A DNA stretch of 5,082 nucleotides. Origin: Candidatus Glassiibacteriota bacterium. GTDB lineage: Bacteria > Gemmatimonadota > Glassbacteria > GWA2-58-10. The translations under genes were made by a program, and so were the position numbers. The DNA lies in NCBI GenBank assembly GCA_016934095.1, contig JAFGTO010000290.1, forward strand, positions 1-5,082, in the 5' to 3' direction. Shown in pieces: positions 1 through 5,082 of the stretch; the stretch's first letter is position 1, and each line of letters begins with the position of its first letter. Below the pieces are notes generated by a model. That model was given only the letters and a program-made list of their open reading frames with translations. It ran no database searches and was not told where the DNA came from.

Positions 1-34
1 CTGATAATTCAGCTTGTTTCAAACTGATAGGCTC

Positions 35-51
35 TTATCCACATATCCACA
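35..51 (+). promoter_or_regulatory. Two tandem DnaA-box-like sites
   Basis: Positions 35-43 read TTATCCACA, a perfect match to the consensus DnaA box TTATNCACA. The next nine bases, sharing A43, read ATATCCACA (43-51), which differs only at the first base. The 8-mer TATCCACA is therefore repeated exactly in tandem (36-43 and 44-51). DnaA bound to such sites nucleates the initiator oligomer that opens the origin. The position just upstream of dnaN and next to an A/T-only tract supports a role at oriC; the boxes could also regulate dnaN transcription. Identity as DnaA sites is a strong sequence match; function is inferred. Confidence 0.75.
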
Positions 52-105
52 TGGCCTATAACTAGGTACTGTTCTATTAAATTAAAATATTTTATTATTT
101 ATCTA
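35..105. other. Candidate replication origin (oriC) segment with A/T-rich unwinding element
   Basis: After the two DnaA-box-like sites comes a small GC patch (GGCC, 53-56), and then increasingly A/T-rich DNA ending in 28 consecutive A/T bases (75-102). Box, GC patch and A/T tract in this order and orientation resemble the basal unwinding system described for bacterial origins, where DnaA extends from the boxes on to one strand of the unwinding element. The location between the expected dnaA and dnaN is a common place for oriC. Only two boxes are visible, so further boxes may lie upstream of the window, or the true origin may be elsewhere. The call is inference from architecture and context. 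Confidence 0.5.
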
Positions 106-158
106 GCAAAAAAGACGGACTCTTAAAATTGTGAGATAAAGCCCAAGGAGGCAGACGA

Positions 159-1280
159 ATGAAAATTACCGTAGCCAAGGAACCCCTGCTCCACGTGGTT
201 ACAGCGATAGGAGGCATAGTACCGGCGAAAAGCACTATGCCGGTCCTCTATAATATCCTGATCGAGGCGCAGGACGGTCCGGACGGATTCCTCAAGATGG
301 CGGGCACGGACCTGGATATCTCCCTTAGTTATCGTATGAAAGCTACTATAGAAAAACCCGGAGCGATTACCATACCGGCTAAGAAATTCGGGGAGATCGT
401 GCGGGTGCTGCCCAACAGCCCGATAACCATAGAGCAAACCGGAGAACGGGTTAAAATAGACTGTGAAAAGAGCAGTATAGTGCTTCCCGGACTGCCTAAA
501 TCTGATTTCCCGACCTTCCCTGAAAAAACTTTTGAAGGTGCTTTCAAGGTATCCAACGAAGTAATGAGGAAACTGGTGCTGCACAGCAGCTATTCCGCAG
601 GCAGGGATGAAGACAGGCAGATACTCAAAGGAGTGCTATGGGAAATCGGCAAGGAAGAGCTTTCGATGATCAGCACCAACGGACACCGTCTGGCAAAAAT
701 GACAGTAAAAGAATCTCTGGGTGTGAGCGAGTCCATGAACGTAGTGATACCGCCCAAGGCCCTGGAACAGGTCGACAGGCTCTGCAGCGAGGATGGTGAG
801 CTGGAAGTGGTGATAGACCGCAACCATATAGGGATCAGGGAGAACGATGTAGTAATCTTTTCCCGGCTGATAGAAGGTACCTATCCGAACTACGAACAGG
901 TAATACCGTTTTATAACAACAAGATCGCCATCCTGGACAGCCAAAAACTGAGCGATGCCCTGCGCAGAATGCTGACCCTGGCTAATACTGTTACCCACAG
1001 GATCAGGTTGCTTTTCAAGGAAAAACAACTGAAAGTATCGGTGAGCACCGAAGAAGTAGGCGAGGGCGAAGACCTGCTGGAGGCGGAGTACCAGGATGAG
1101 GAGCTGGAGATCTTTTTCAACGGAAACTACCTGCTGGAAATGCTGAAATACGTAGAGAGCGAGCAGGTAAAAATCTGTATGGAATCCGCCGAATCGGGGA
1201 TCCTGGTAGTACCTGCGGAAGAGAGTGAGAACGAAAGGTACCTGGGCGTGATCATGCCTCTCAAGGTAACGGACAGGTAA
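159..1280 (+). CDS. dnaN: DNA polymerase III subunit beta (sliding clamp)
   Basis: Encodes the beta sliding clamp, a cytoplasmic ring-shaped homodimer that encircles DNA and tethers the replicative polymerase and many repair proteins. The 373 residues match the family's usual length of about 365-380 and should form three similar domains of about 120 residues each. Family landmarks visible are NGHRLA at 174-179 (more often DGHRLA), FSRLIEGTYPNYEQVIP at 234-250, and FNGNYLLEMLK in the third domain. The C-terminus, which helps form the pocket that binds clamp-interacting peptides, reads MPLKVTDR (366-373) instead of the E. coli MPMRL ending, with a three-residue tail. The ATG start is preceded by a perfect AAGGAGG (145-151) seven bases upstream, so the start is secure. 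TAA is followed directly by an in-frame TAG. The gene uses the isoleucine codon ATA much more often than gyrB. It is separated from recF by 323 bases with two hairpins. No frameshift or truncation is seen. Confidence 0.98.
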   Translation: MKITVAKEPLLHVVTAIGGIVPAKSTMPVLYNILIEAQDGPDGFLKMAGTDLDISLSYRMKATIEKPGAITIPAKKFGEIVRVLPNSPITIEQTGERVKIDCEKSSIVLPGLPKSDFPTFPEKTFEGAFKVSNEVMRKLVLHSSYSAGRDEDRQILKGVLWEIGKEELSMISTNGHRLAKMTVKESLGVSESMNVVIPPKALEQVDRLCSEDGELEVVIDRNHIGIRENDVVIFSRLIEGTYPNYEQVIPFYNNKIAILDSQKLSDALRRMLTLANTVTHRIRLLFKEKQLKVSVSTEEVGEGEDLLEAEYQDEELEIFFNGNYLLEMLKYVESEQVKICMESAESGILVVPAEESENERYLGVIMPLKVTDR

Positions 1281-1284
1281 TAGA

Positions 1285-1312
1285 GGGGCGTTGATGCTTT
1301 TTTCAACGCCCC
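1285..1312 (+). terminator. Inverted repeat just after dnaN, possible terminator or mRNA 3' hairpin
   Basis: GGGGCGTTGA (1285-1294) and TCAACGCCCC (1303-1312) form a perfect 10-bp stem with an 8-base T-rich loop, beginning four bases after the dnaN stop codon. The stem is strong and in the right place to end the dnaN transcript or protect its 3' end. It is not a canonical intrinsic terminator, because the bases after the stem (GAAGTGAG) are not a T-run on the + strand, nor is there one on the other side for the - strand. Hairpin formation is visible; termination is inferred. Confidence 0.45.
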
Positions 1313-1335
1313 GAAGTGAGATATATTACATCTTG

Positions 1336-1396
1336 GGCTGTCAAGGGCAAGACAAGCCGTTTCCATCCCCTGGAAACGGCCCTTGACAGCCTTATT
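1336..1396 (+). terminator. Long bulged hairpin, probable terminator of dnaN or palindromic repeat element
   Basis: GGCTGTCAAGGG (1336-1347) pairs perfectly with CCCTTGACAGCC (1380-1391), and inside it CCGTTTCCA (1357-1365) pairs with TGGAAACGG (1371-1379) around the loop TCCCC. The result is a 21-bp hairpin interrupted by one 9-base bulge on the 5' side (1348-1356). It is followed by TTATT (1392-1396), a weak T-tract, so it could act as an intrinsic terminator for dnaN. It could equally be a dispersed palindromic element. The 3' arm contains TTGACA (1383-1388), identical to a sigma70-type -35 hexamer. The structure is certain from sequence; the role is not. Confidence 0.5.
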
Positions 1397-1479
1397 AAAC
1401 GAAAGCATTAATGTTTAGAAACGATTATAGAGGGCAGGTAGGAGTAGAGTTTTAAGAGCTTTTTCACAAAATCAGGGGG

Positions 1480-1511
1480 TATTATATTCAATATATATAT
1501 TTAATTATATA
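1480..1511. other. A/T-rich tract in the dnaN-recF spacer
   Basis: Thirty-one of these 32 bases are A or T (the single C is at 1489), with a run of TA steps at 1491-1500. Just upstream lies TTTTTCACA (1460-1468), one mismatch from the DnaA consensus TTATNCACA. Such DNA melts easily and could be an upstream promoter element, a binding site for nucleoid proteins or a secondary unwinding region. The whole gap 1281-1603 otherwise holds only the two hairpins and a candidate promoter; I see no credible gene in it. Confidence 0.4.
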
Positions 1512-1534
1512 GCAATAAGGGGCATTGAATTTAA

Positions 1535-1563
1535 TTGACTTGAAAATCGTCAGCTATTATTTT
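1535..1563 (+). promoter_or_regulatory. Candidate sigma70-type promoter for recF-dciA-gyrB
   Basis: TTGACT (1535-1540) matches five of six bases of the -35 consensus. With a 17-base spacer it is followed by TATTTT (1558-1563), which matches four of six bases of the -10 consensus including the key first A and last T. Transcription would begin near 1570, giving a leader of about 35 bases before the recF TTG start. In A/T-rich DNA such matches occur by chance, so the call is moderate; it is supported by the hairpins upstream, which would separate dnaN transcription from the next genes. Confidence 0.4.
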
Positions 1564-1603
1564 TAATTAACGTAACATCAGGGTATTTGCCTGAAAAAAG
1601 ACT

Positions 1604-2722
1604 TTGATTATCAGGGAATTAAACCTCAATAATTTCAGGACCTTTTCAGAGGCAGAAATAAAGTTCGCCGACCGGGGCAATATTATCATCGGCGATAACG
1701 GACAGGGAAAGACAAACCTGCTGGAAGCAATCCATTTCCTGACCATTTTCAGGTCGTTACGGCAGGCGGCGGACAGGGAATGCATAAGCTTCGGGGAGGA
1801 CTTTTTCAGGCTGTCCGCACTATGGATAAAAGAGGAAGGCAGCTCCGAGAGGCTGGCGGTAGCTTTTAACGGCAGGAGGAAGAAAGTTACCTGCGGCGGA
1901 AGCCAGGTAAGGGTTTTAAGTAAAGTTTTCGGGAAGTTCAAGAGCGTGTTGCTGTCGCCGGAAGATGTGCTGATAGTCCAGCAGGGACCGGCGGCCCGCA
2001 GAAAATATCTCGACATCGCCCTTTCGATCATTTCTCCGGTGTACCTGGAGAGGCTCAAGCGCTACCGCAAGGCCCTAGCCTCCAGGAACTACTTGCTGAG
2101 GAGCCGCTCGCTGAGGACGGAGCTGATCCGGCCCTGGGAGGAGCAGATGGCCGAGGAGGGGTCCCGCCTGATCCTCGAGCGGATCGAATACCTGAGGCTG
2201 CTGGCGCCTTTTTACCGGGAGTTGTACGCCAGGTTAAGCACGGCTGAAAAGAGCGAGATAAAATATTACAACCGGCTTTTGGGGCCCTGGGAACAGTGGC
2301 GGGAAGGTTTCCCGGATTATCCCGGGTTGAGGGAGTTGCTGGCGGGCAGCCTGGAGAAGAACCGGCCGCTGGAAAGGTCCAGGGGCACCAGCCTGACCGG
2401 GCCACAGACAGATGACCTGGTATTCGGGATCGACGGCAGGCCGATGCGCAGCTTCGGCTCTCAGGGCCAGCAACGCACCGCGGTGATCTGCCTGAAAATA
2501 GCCGAGGCGGGCCTGTTGCAGGAGCGCTGGTCGGTCAACGCGGTGCTGCTGCTGGATGACATTTTTGCAGAGCTCGACTGCCGGCGCTCGGAAAGACTGC
2601 TGCAGGAGCTGGTGGACAGGCACCAGAGTTTTATTACCGCCCCGCGCAGGGAAGCGATCTTAGGCTCCCTGTCTCACCTGCCGGTAAAATCTATCAGCAA
2701 CGGCGTGGTTACGGGTGATTAA
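1604..2722 (+). CDS. recF: DNA replication and repair protein RecF
   Basis: RecF is a cytoplasmic SMC/ABC-like ATPase of the RecFOR pathway that helps RecA load at single-strand gaps and stalled forks. The 372 residues match the family length. The N-terminus (MIIRELNLNNFRTF) is typical. Walker A is GDNGQGKT at 30-37, followed by NLLEAI. The ABC signature FGSQGQQRT is at 284-292, and Walker B with the D-loop, LLLDDIFAELD, at 315-325. The conserved GPHRDD element reads GPQTDD here (266-271), a small departure from the usual sequence. The start is TTG: an in-frame TGA at 1592-1594 leaves only three codons upstream, none of them a start, and the TTG yields exactly the expected N-terminus. No good Shine-Dalgarno sequence precedes it, only an A-rich stretch, suggesting weak translation, as is plausible for a low-abundance repair protein. 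dciA follows after 26 bases, so the two genes are probably co-transcribed. Confidence 0.96.
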   Translation: MIIRELNLNNFRTFSEAEIKFADRGNIIIGDNGQGKTNLLEAIHFLTIFRSLRQAADRECISFGEDFFRLSALWIKEEGSSERLAVAFNGRRKKVTCGGSQVRVLSKVFGKFKSVLLSPEDVLIVQQGPAARRKYLDIALSIISPVYLERLKRYRKALASRNYLLRSRSLRTELIRPWEEQMAEEGSRLILERIEYLRLLAPFYRELYARLSTAEKSEIKYYNRLLGPWEQWREGFPDYPGLRELLAGSLEKNRPLERSRGTSLTGPQTDDLVFGIDGRPMRSFGSQGQQRTAVICLKIAEAGLLQERWSVNAVLLLDDIFAELDCRRSERLLQELVDRHQSFITAPRREAILGSLSHLPVKSISNGVVTGD

Positions 2723-2748
2723 GTACGCCGGAGAGTGGTTACGGCAAA

Positions 2749-3081
2749 ATGGCTGCCTATAACAGGAATAAGCCCAGCAGGATCGGCGAGCTTATCGAAG
2801 GTGTGCTGGAAGAGCTGGAAGAAGAAACACCCTATCGCCCGGAGGCAGTGGCCACCGTGGCGGCCTGGCCCACTGTGGTTAAGGGCTGTATCTCTAAATT
2901 TTCCCGGGCGGTAAGCCTGCGGGACGGGCGGCTGATAGTGGAGGTCGCCGAGCCGGCCTGGAAACAGGAATTACTGTTGAACAAAAAAAAGATCATCCGC
3001 CGGCTGAACCAGTGCATGGGGGCTCCGCTGGTGGGGGACATGGTTATCAAGGTGAGGGACTTTATCCATGGCGAAGAATGA
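2749..3081 (+). CDS. dciA: DciA-like protein (DUF721), replicative helicase operator
   Basis: A 110-residue cytoplasmic protein matching the DUF721/DciA pattern: an N-terminal helix (IGELIEGVLEEL, 12-23), then AAW at 38-40 with VVKG following, a strand pair around LRDGRLIVEV (57-66), W71 and the EL motif, and a C-terminal LNQCMG (86-91) leading into a final strand, VIKVRDF. Members of this family interact with DnaB and assist its function at initiation in bacteria that lack DnaC or DnaI loaders. Its place between recF and gyrB is a known arrangement of DUF721 genes and supports the call. ATG 2749 is the only start available: going upstream there are no in-frame start codons before a TGA at 2716-2718. 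GGAGAG (2730-2735) is a possible but distant ribosome-binding site, 13 bases away. The 3' end overlaps gyrB by 14 bases. Family assignment is from remembered pattern, not a profile search; the biochemical role is by family. Confidence 0.85.
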   Translation: MAAYNRNKPSRIGELIEGVLEELEEETPYRPEAVATVAAWPTVVKGCISKFSRAVSLRDGRLIVEVAEPAWKQELLLNKKKIIRRLNQCMGAPLVGDMVIKVRDFIHGEE

Positions 3082-4987
3082 TAAAAGCCTTAACGGCAAC
3101 TATGAGGCAATAAACATCCAGGTGCTGAAAGGACTCGAGGCTGTACGCAAGCGCCCGGGTATGTATATCGGCTCGACCGGCCAGCGGGGGCTGCACCACC
3201 TGGTCTACGAAGTGGTGGACAACTCGATCGATGAGGCACTGGCCGGTTTCTGCGGCAAGATCCTGATCGAGATCAAGCCGGAAAATATTATCTGTGTTAC
3301 CGATGACGGCAGGGGCATTCCGGTGGATATCCACCCCACCGAGAAGATCCCGGGTGTGGAAGTGGCCATGACCATGCTGCATGCAGGCGGCAAGTTCGAC
3401 CGCAGCTCGTACAAAGTCTCAGGTGGACTTCACGGAGTCGGCGTCTCGGTGGTCAACGCCTTGAGCGAGTACCTGGAGGTGGAGGTTTTCCGCGGAGGAA
3501 AAATCTACCACCAGCGCTACGAAAGAGGGATCAAGGCCACGGACCTCAAAGAGGTCGGGAGCGCGAAGAGAAGCGGCACCAGGATCACTTTCCGGCCGGA
3601 CCCGGAAGTTTTCGACACCCTGGATTTCGATTTCGACGGTATGGCGAACCGTTTCCGGGAGCTGGCCTTCCTCAACGCGGGGATCAAGCTGACCTTCATG
3701 GACAGCCGGGAGCAGCAGCGCAAGGAGGTCTACCAGTATTCGGGCGGGATCAAGAGTTTTGTCGAGTACCTGAGCGATAACAGGAAGCCCCTGCACAAGC
3801 CGATCGCACTGGCCAAGGAGATCAACTCGACTGTGATCGAGATCGCCATCCAGTACTCGGAAAACTTCATGGAAAACATCCACACCTACGTTAACAATAT
3901 CAACACGCATGAAGGCGGCACCCACCTGTCGGGTTTCAAGGCGGCGCTGACTCGTACGCTCAACGACTACGCCCGTAAAAACAACCTGCTCAAGAAAGCG
4001 GACTTTACCCTGTCCGGGGAGGATGTGCGCGAGGGGCTGACCGCGGTAATCAGTATCAAGATGCTGGACCCGCAGTTCGAGGGGCAGACCAAGACCAAGC
4101 TGGGGAACAGCGATATAAAGGGCGTGGTGGAGGCCGCGGTCAACGAGCAGCTCTCGATTTTCCTCGAGGAGAACCCGCCGGTGGCCCGGAGGATAATCGA
4201 GAAGGCGGTCAGCGCGGCATCGGCCCGTGAGGCGGCACGCAAAGCCCGCGACCTTACCCGGCGTAAGAACGCAATGGAAGGCAGCGGCCTGCCCGGGAAA
4301 CTGGCCGACTGCTCGATCACCGACCCGGCCGCCTGCGAGATCTACCTGGTCGAGGGCGACTCGGCAGGCGGCTCGGCCAAGATGGGCAGGGACAGGCGCA
4401 ACCAGGCCATCCTGCCCCTGCGCGGCAAGATCCTCAACGTGGAGAAAGCCCGGCTGAACAAGATACTCTCCAACGAGGAGATCCGCACGATGATCACCGC
4501 CATCGGCACAGGGTTCGGCGAGGAGGATTTCAGTATCGGGAACGCCCGCTACCATAAGATCATCATCATGACAGATGCGGATGTTGACGGGGCGCATATC
4601 CGCATCCTGCTGCTGACCTTTTTCTTCCGCTACATGAAAGAGCTGATCAACCAGGGCATGATCTATATCGCCCAGCCGCCCCTGTTCAGGATCAGCAAAG
4701 GCAAAGAGGAGTTCTACGCTTTTAGCGAGCGGGAGCGCAATGGTTATGTCAAGCGCCTGGGCAACAAGAATGTCAATGTCCAGCGCTACAAGGGCCTGGG
4801 CGAGATGAACCCCGAACAACTGTGGAAGACCACCATGGACCCGTCGACCCGCACCATCCTGCAGGTTACCATGGATGAGGCCCTGGAAGCAGACAGGCTA
4901 TTCTACGAGCTGATGGGCGACGAGGTGGAGCCCCGCCGTCAATTCATAGAAAAAAACGCCCGCTACGTTACTAACCTGGATATCTGA
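3068..4987 (+). CDS. gyrB: DNA gyrase subunit B
   Basis: GyrB is the ATPase subunit of gyrase (GyrA2GyrB2), which uses ATP to introduce negative supercoils and relieve strain ahead of forks. The GHKL ATPase domain shows E48 (the catalytic base, E42 in E. coli) and N52 in EVVDNSIDEA, D79 in DDGRGIP, and the glycine-rich lid GGLHGVGVSVVNAL (119-132). The transducer domain carries the QTK loop (Q340, T341, K342). The TOPRIM domain has EGDSAGGSAK (429-438), with catalytic E429, and the metal-binding DADVD (503-507). QRYKGLGEMNPEQLW (572-586) is the GyrB tail signature. At 639 residues it is the short form, lacking the roughly 165-residue insertion of E. coli GyrB. Position 452 is Arg, equivalent to E. 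coli K447, as in many bacteria. The ATG lies nine bases after GAGGG (3054-3058), and the start overlaps the dciA end by 14 bases, implying translational coupling. ParE is the main alternative, but the recF-dciA context favours GyrB. gyrA is not visible in the 95 bases downstream. Confidence 0.97.
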   Translation: MAKNDKSLNGNYEAINIQVLKGLEAVRKRPGMYIGSTGQRGLHHLVYEVVDNSIDEALAGFCGKILIEIKPENIICVTDDGRGIPVDIHPTEKIPGVEVAMTMLHAGGKFDRSSYKVSGGLHGVGVSVVNALSEYLEVEVFRGGKIYHQRYERGIKATDLKEVGSAKRSGTRITFRPDPEVFDTLDFDFDGMANRFRELAFLNAGIKLTFMDSREQQRKEVYQYSGGIKSFVEYLSDNRKPLHKPIALAKEINSTVIEIAIQYSENFMENIHTYVNNINTHEGGTHLSGFKAALTRTLNDYARKNNLLKKADFTLSGEDVREGLTAVISIKMLDPQFEGQTKTKLGNSDIKGVVEAAVNEQLSIFLEENPPVARRIIEKAVSAASAREAARKARDLTRRKNAMEGSGLPGKLADCSITDPAACEIYLVEGDSAGGSAKMGRDRRNQAILPLRGKILNVEKARLNKILSNEEIRTMITAIGTGFGEEDFSIGNARYHKIIIMTDADVDGAHIRILLLTFFFRYMKELINQGMIYIAQPPLFRISKGKEEFYAFSERERNGYVKRLGNKNVNVQRYKGLGEMNPEQLWKTTMDPSTRTILQVTMDEALEADRLFYELMGDEVEPRRQFIEKNARYVTNLDI

Positions 4988-5032
4988 GCCCTTAAAGGAC
5001 AGCCGGCCCAGGCACGGCCCTGACTCCATAGC

Positions 5033-5067
5033 AGCCCTTGGATTTCGAGCTCTCTCTTTCAGGGGCT
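5033..5067 (+). other. Weak stem-loop downstream of gyrB
   Basis: AGCCCTTG (5033-5040) can pair with CAGGGGCT (5060-5067) in eight base pairs including one G-U, around a 19-base loop. No T-run follows, so it is not a canonical terminator. It may be a weak termination or processing site or a chance pairing. The rest of 4988-5082 shows no start codon with a ribosome-binding site and nothing recognisable as gyrA. Confidence 0.2.
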
Positions 5068-5082
5068 TCAGGGCGCCTACGC

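Noticed and set aside
124..129. TAAAAT as a -10 element for dnaN
   Set aside because: No acceptable -35 lies 15-19 bases upstream, and such hexamers are expected in this A/T-rich stretch.
123..584. Open frame of 153 codons on the - strand over the dnaN start
   Set aside because: It overlaps the well-supported dnaN frame and its ribosome-binding site and resembles no family.
1357..1379. Inner palindrome resembling a CRISPR repeat in length and symmetry
   Set aside because: There is a single copy, with no spacers or second repeat.
1294..1386. Small + strand frame of 30 codons after dnaN, with a purine-rich stretch ahead of its ATG
   Set aside because: It consists almost entirely of the two inverted repeats, the purine stretch is part of the first stem, and the peptide has no recognisable features.
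1567..2058. Open frame of 163 codons on the - strand over the recF start
   Set aside because: It is antisense to the conserved RecF N-terminus and Walker A region, and its serine- and leucine-rich translation looks like a shadow.
3322..3335. 14-bp perfect palindrome GGTGGATATCCACC inside gyrB
   Set aside because: It encodes conserved GyrB residues (VDIHP region) and is likely a chance consequence of codon choice.
3419..4819. Long open frame (466 codons) on the - strand
   Set aside because: It lies wholly inside gyrB, whose + strand frame carries all family motifs; the translation has no recognisable domain and is a by-product of GC-rich codon positions.
5038..5082. Open frame starting with TTG near the window end, and a TTCGA resembling a tRNA T-loop
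   Set aside because: The frame has no ribosome-binding site and too few codons to judge. The TTCGA is not flanked by pairing stems, so there is no tRNA.

Overview
The window is a bacterial replication-origin neighbourhood. All confidently identified genes lie on the + strand in the order dnaN (sliding clamp), recF (recombination mediator), a short DciA/DUF721 gene, and gyrB (DNA gyrase subunit B). This is the classical dnaA-dnaN-recF-gyrB type of gene order; dnaA itself is not inside the window. I recognise no lineage-specific marker, so I do not name a phylum. The short GyrB form (639 residues, without the long insertion of E. coli-type GyrB), the use of DciA between recF and gyrB, and a moderate GC content that rises towards gyrB fit many non-enterobacterial lineages.

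Region by region: positions 1-158 are non-coding and hold two tandem DnaA-box-like sites, a short GC patch and a 28-base A/T-only tract, followed by a strong Shine-Dalgarno sequence for dnaN. This looks like at least part of a replication origin between dnaA and dnaN. dnaN (159-1280) is complete. The 323-base gap 1281-1603 has no credible gene. It carries two strong inverted repeats, an AT-rich tract with a weak DnaA-box-like site, and a candidate promoter for the downstream genes. recF (1604-2722) is complete but starts with TTG and lacks a clear ribosome-binding site. dciA (2749-3081) follows after 26 bases and overlaps gyrB (3068-4987) by 14 bases. The last 95 bases contain no gene that I can support.

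How the genes work together: the candidate origin would be opened by DnaA; DciA-family proteins are helicase operators that act with DnaB loading; the DnaN clamp tethers the polymerase; GyrB, with GyrA, removes the positive supercoils ahead of the fork; RecF works at gaps and stalled forks by helping RecA loading. The layout suggests dnaN is a separate transcription unit, or one partly insulated by the hairpins, while recF-dciA-gyrB form an operon with translational coupling of dciA and gyrB.

I found no novel gene system here. The items most worth a second look are the architecture of the candidate origin, the hairpin pair and second AT-rich tract between dnaN and recF, and the unusual recF start. 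The change in isoleucine codon choice along the window is a smaller observation.
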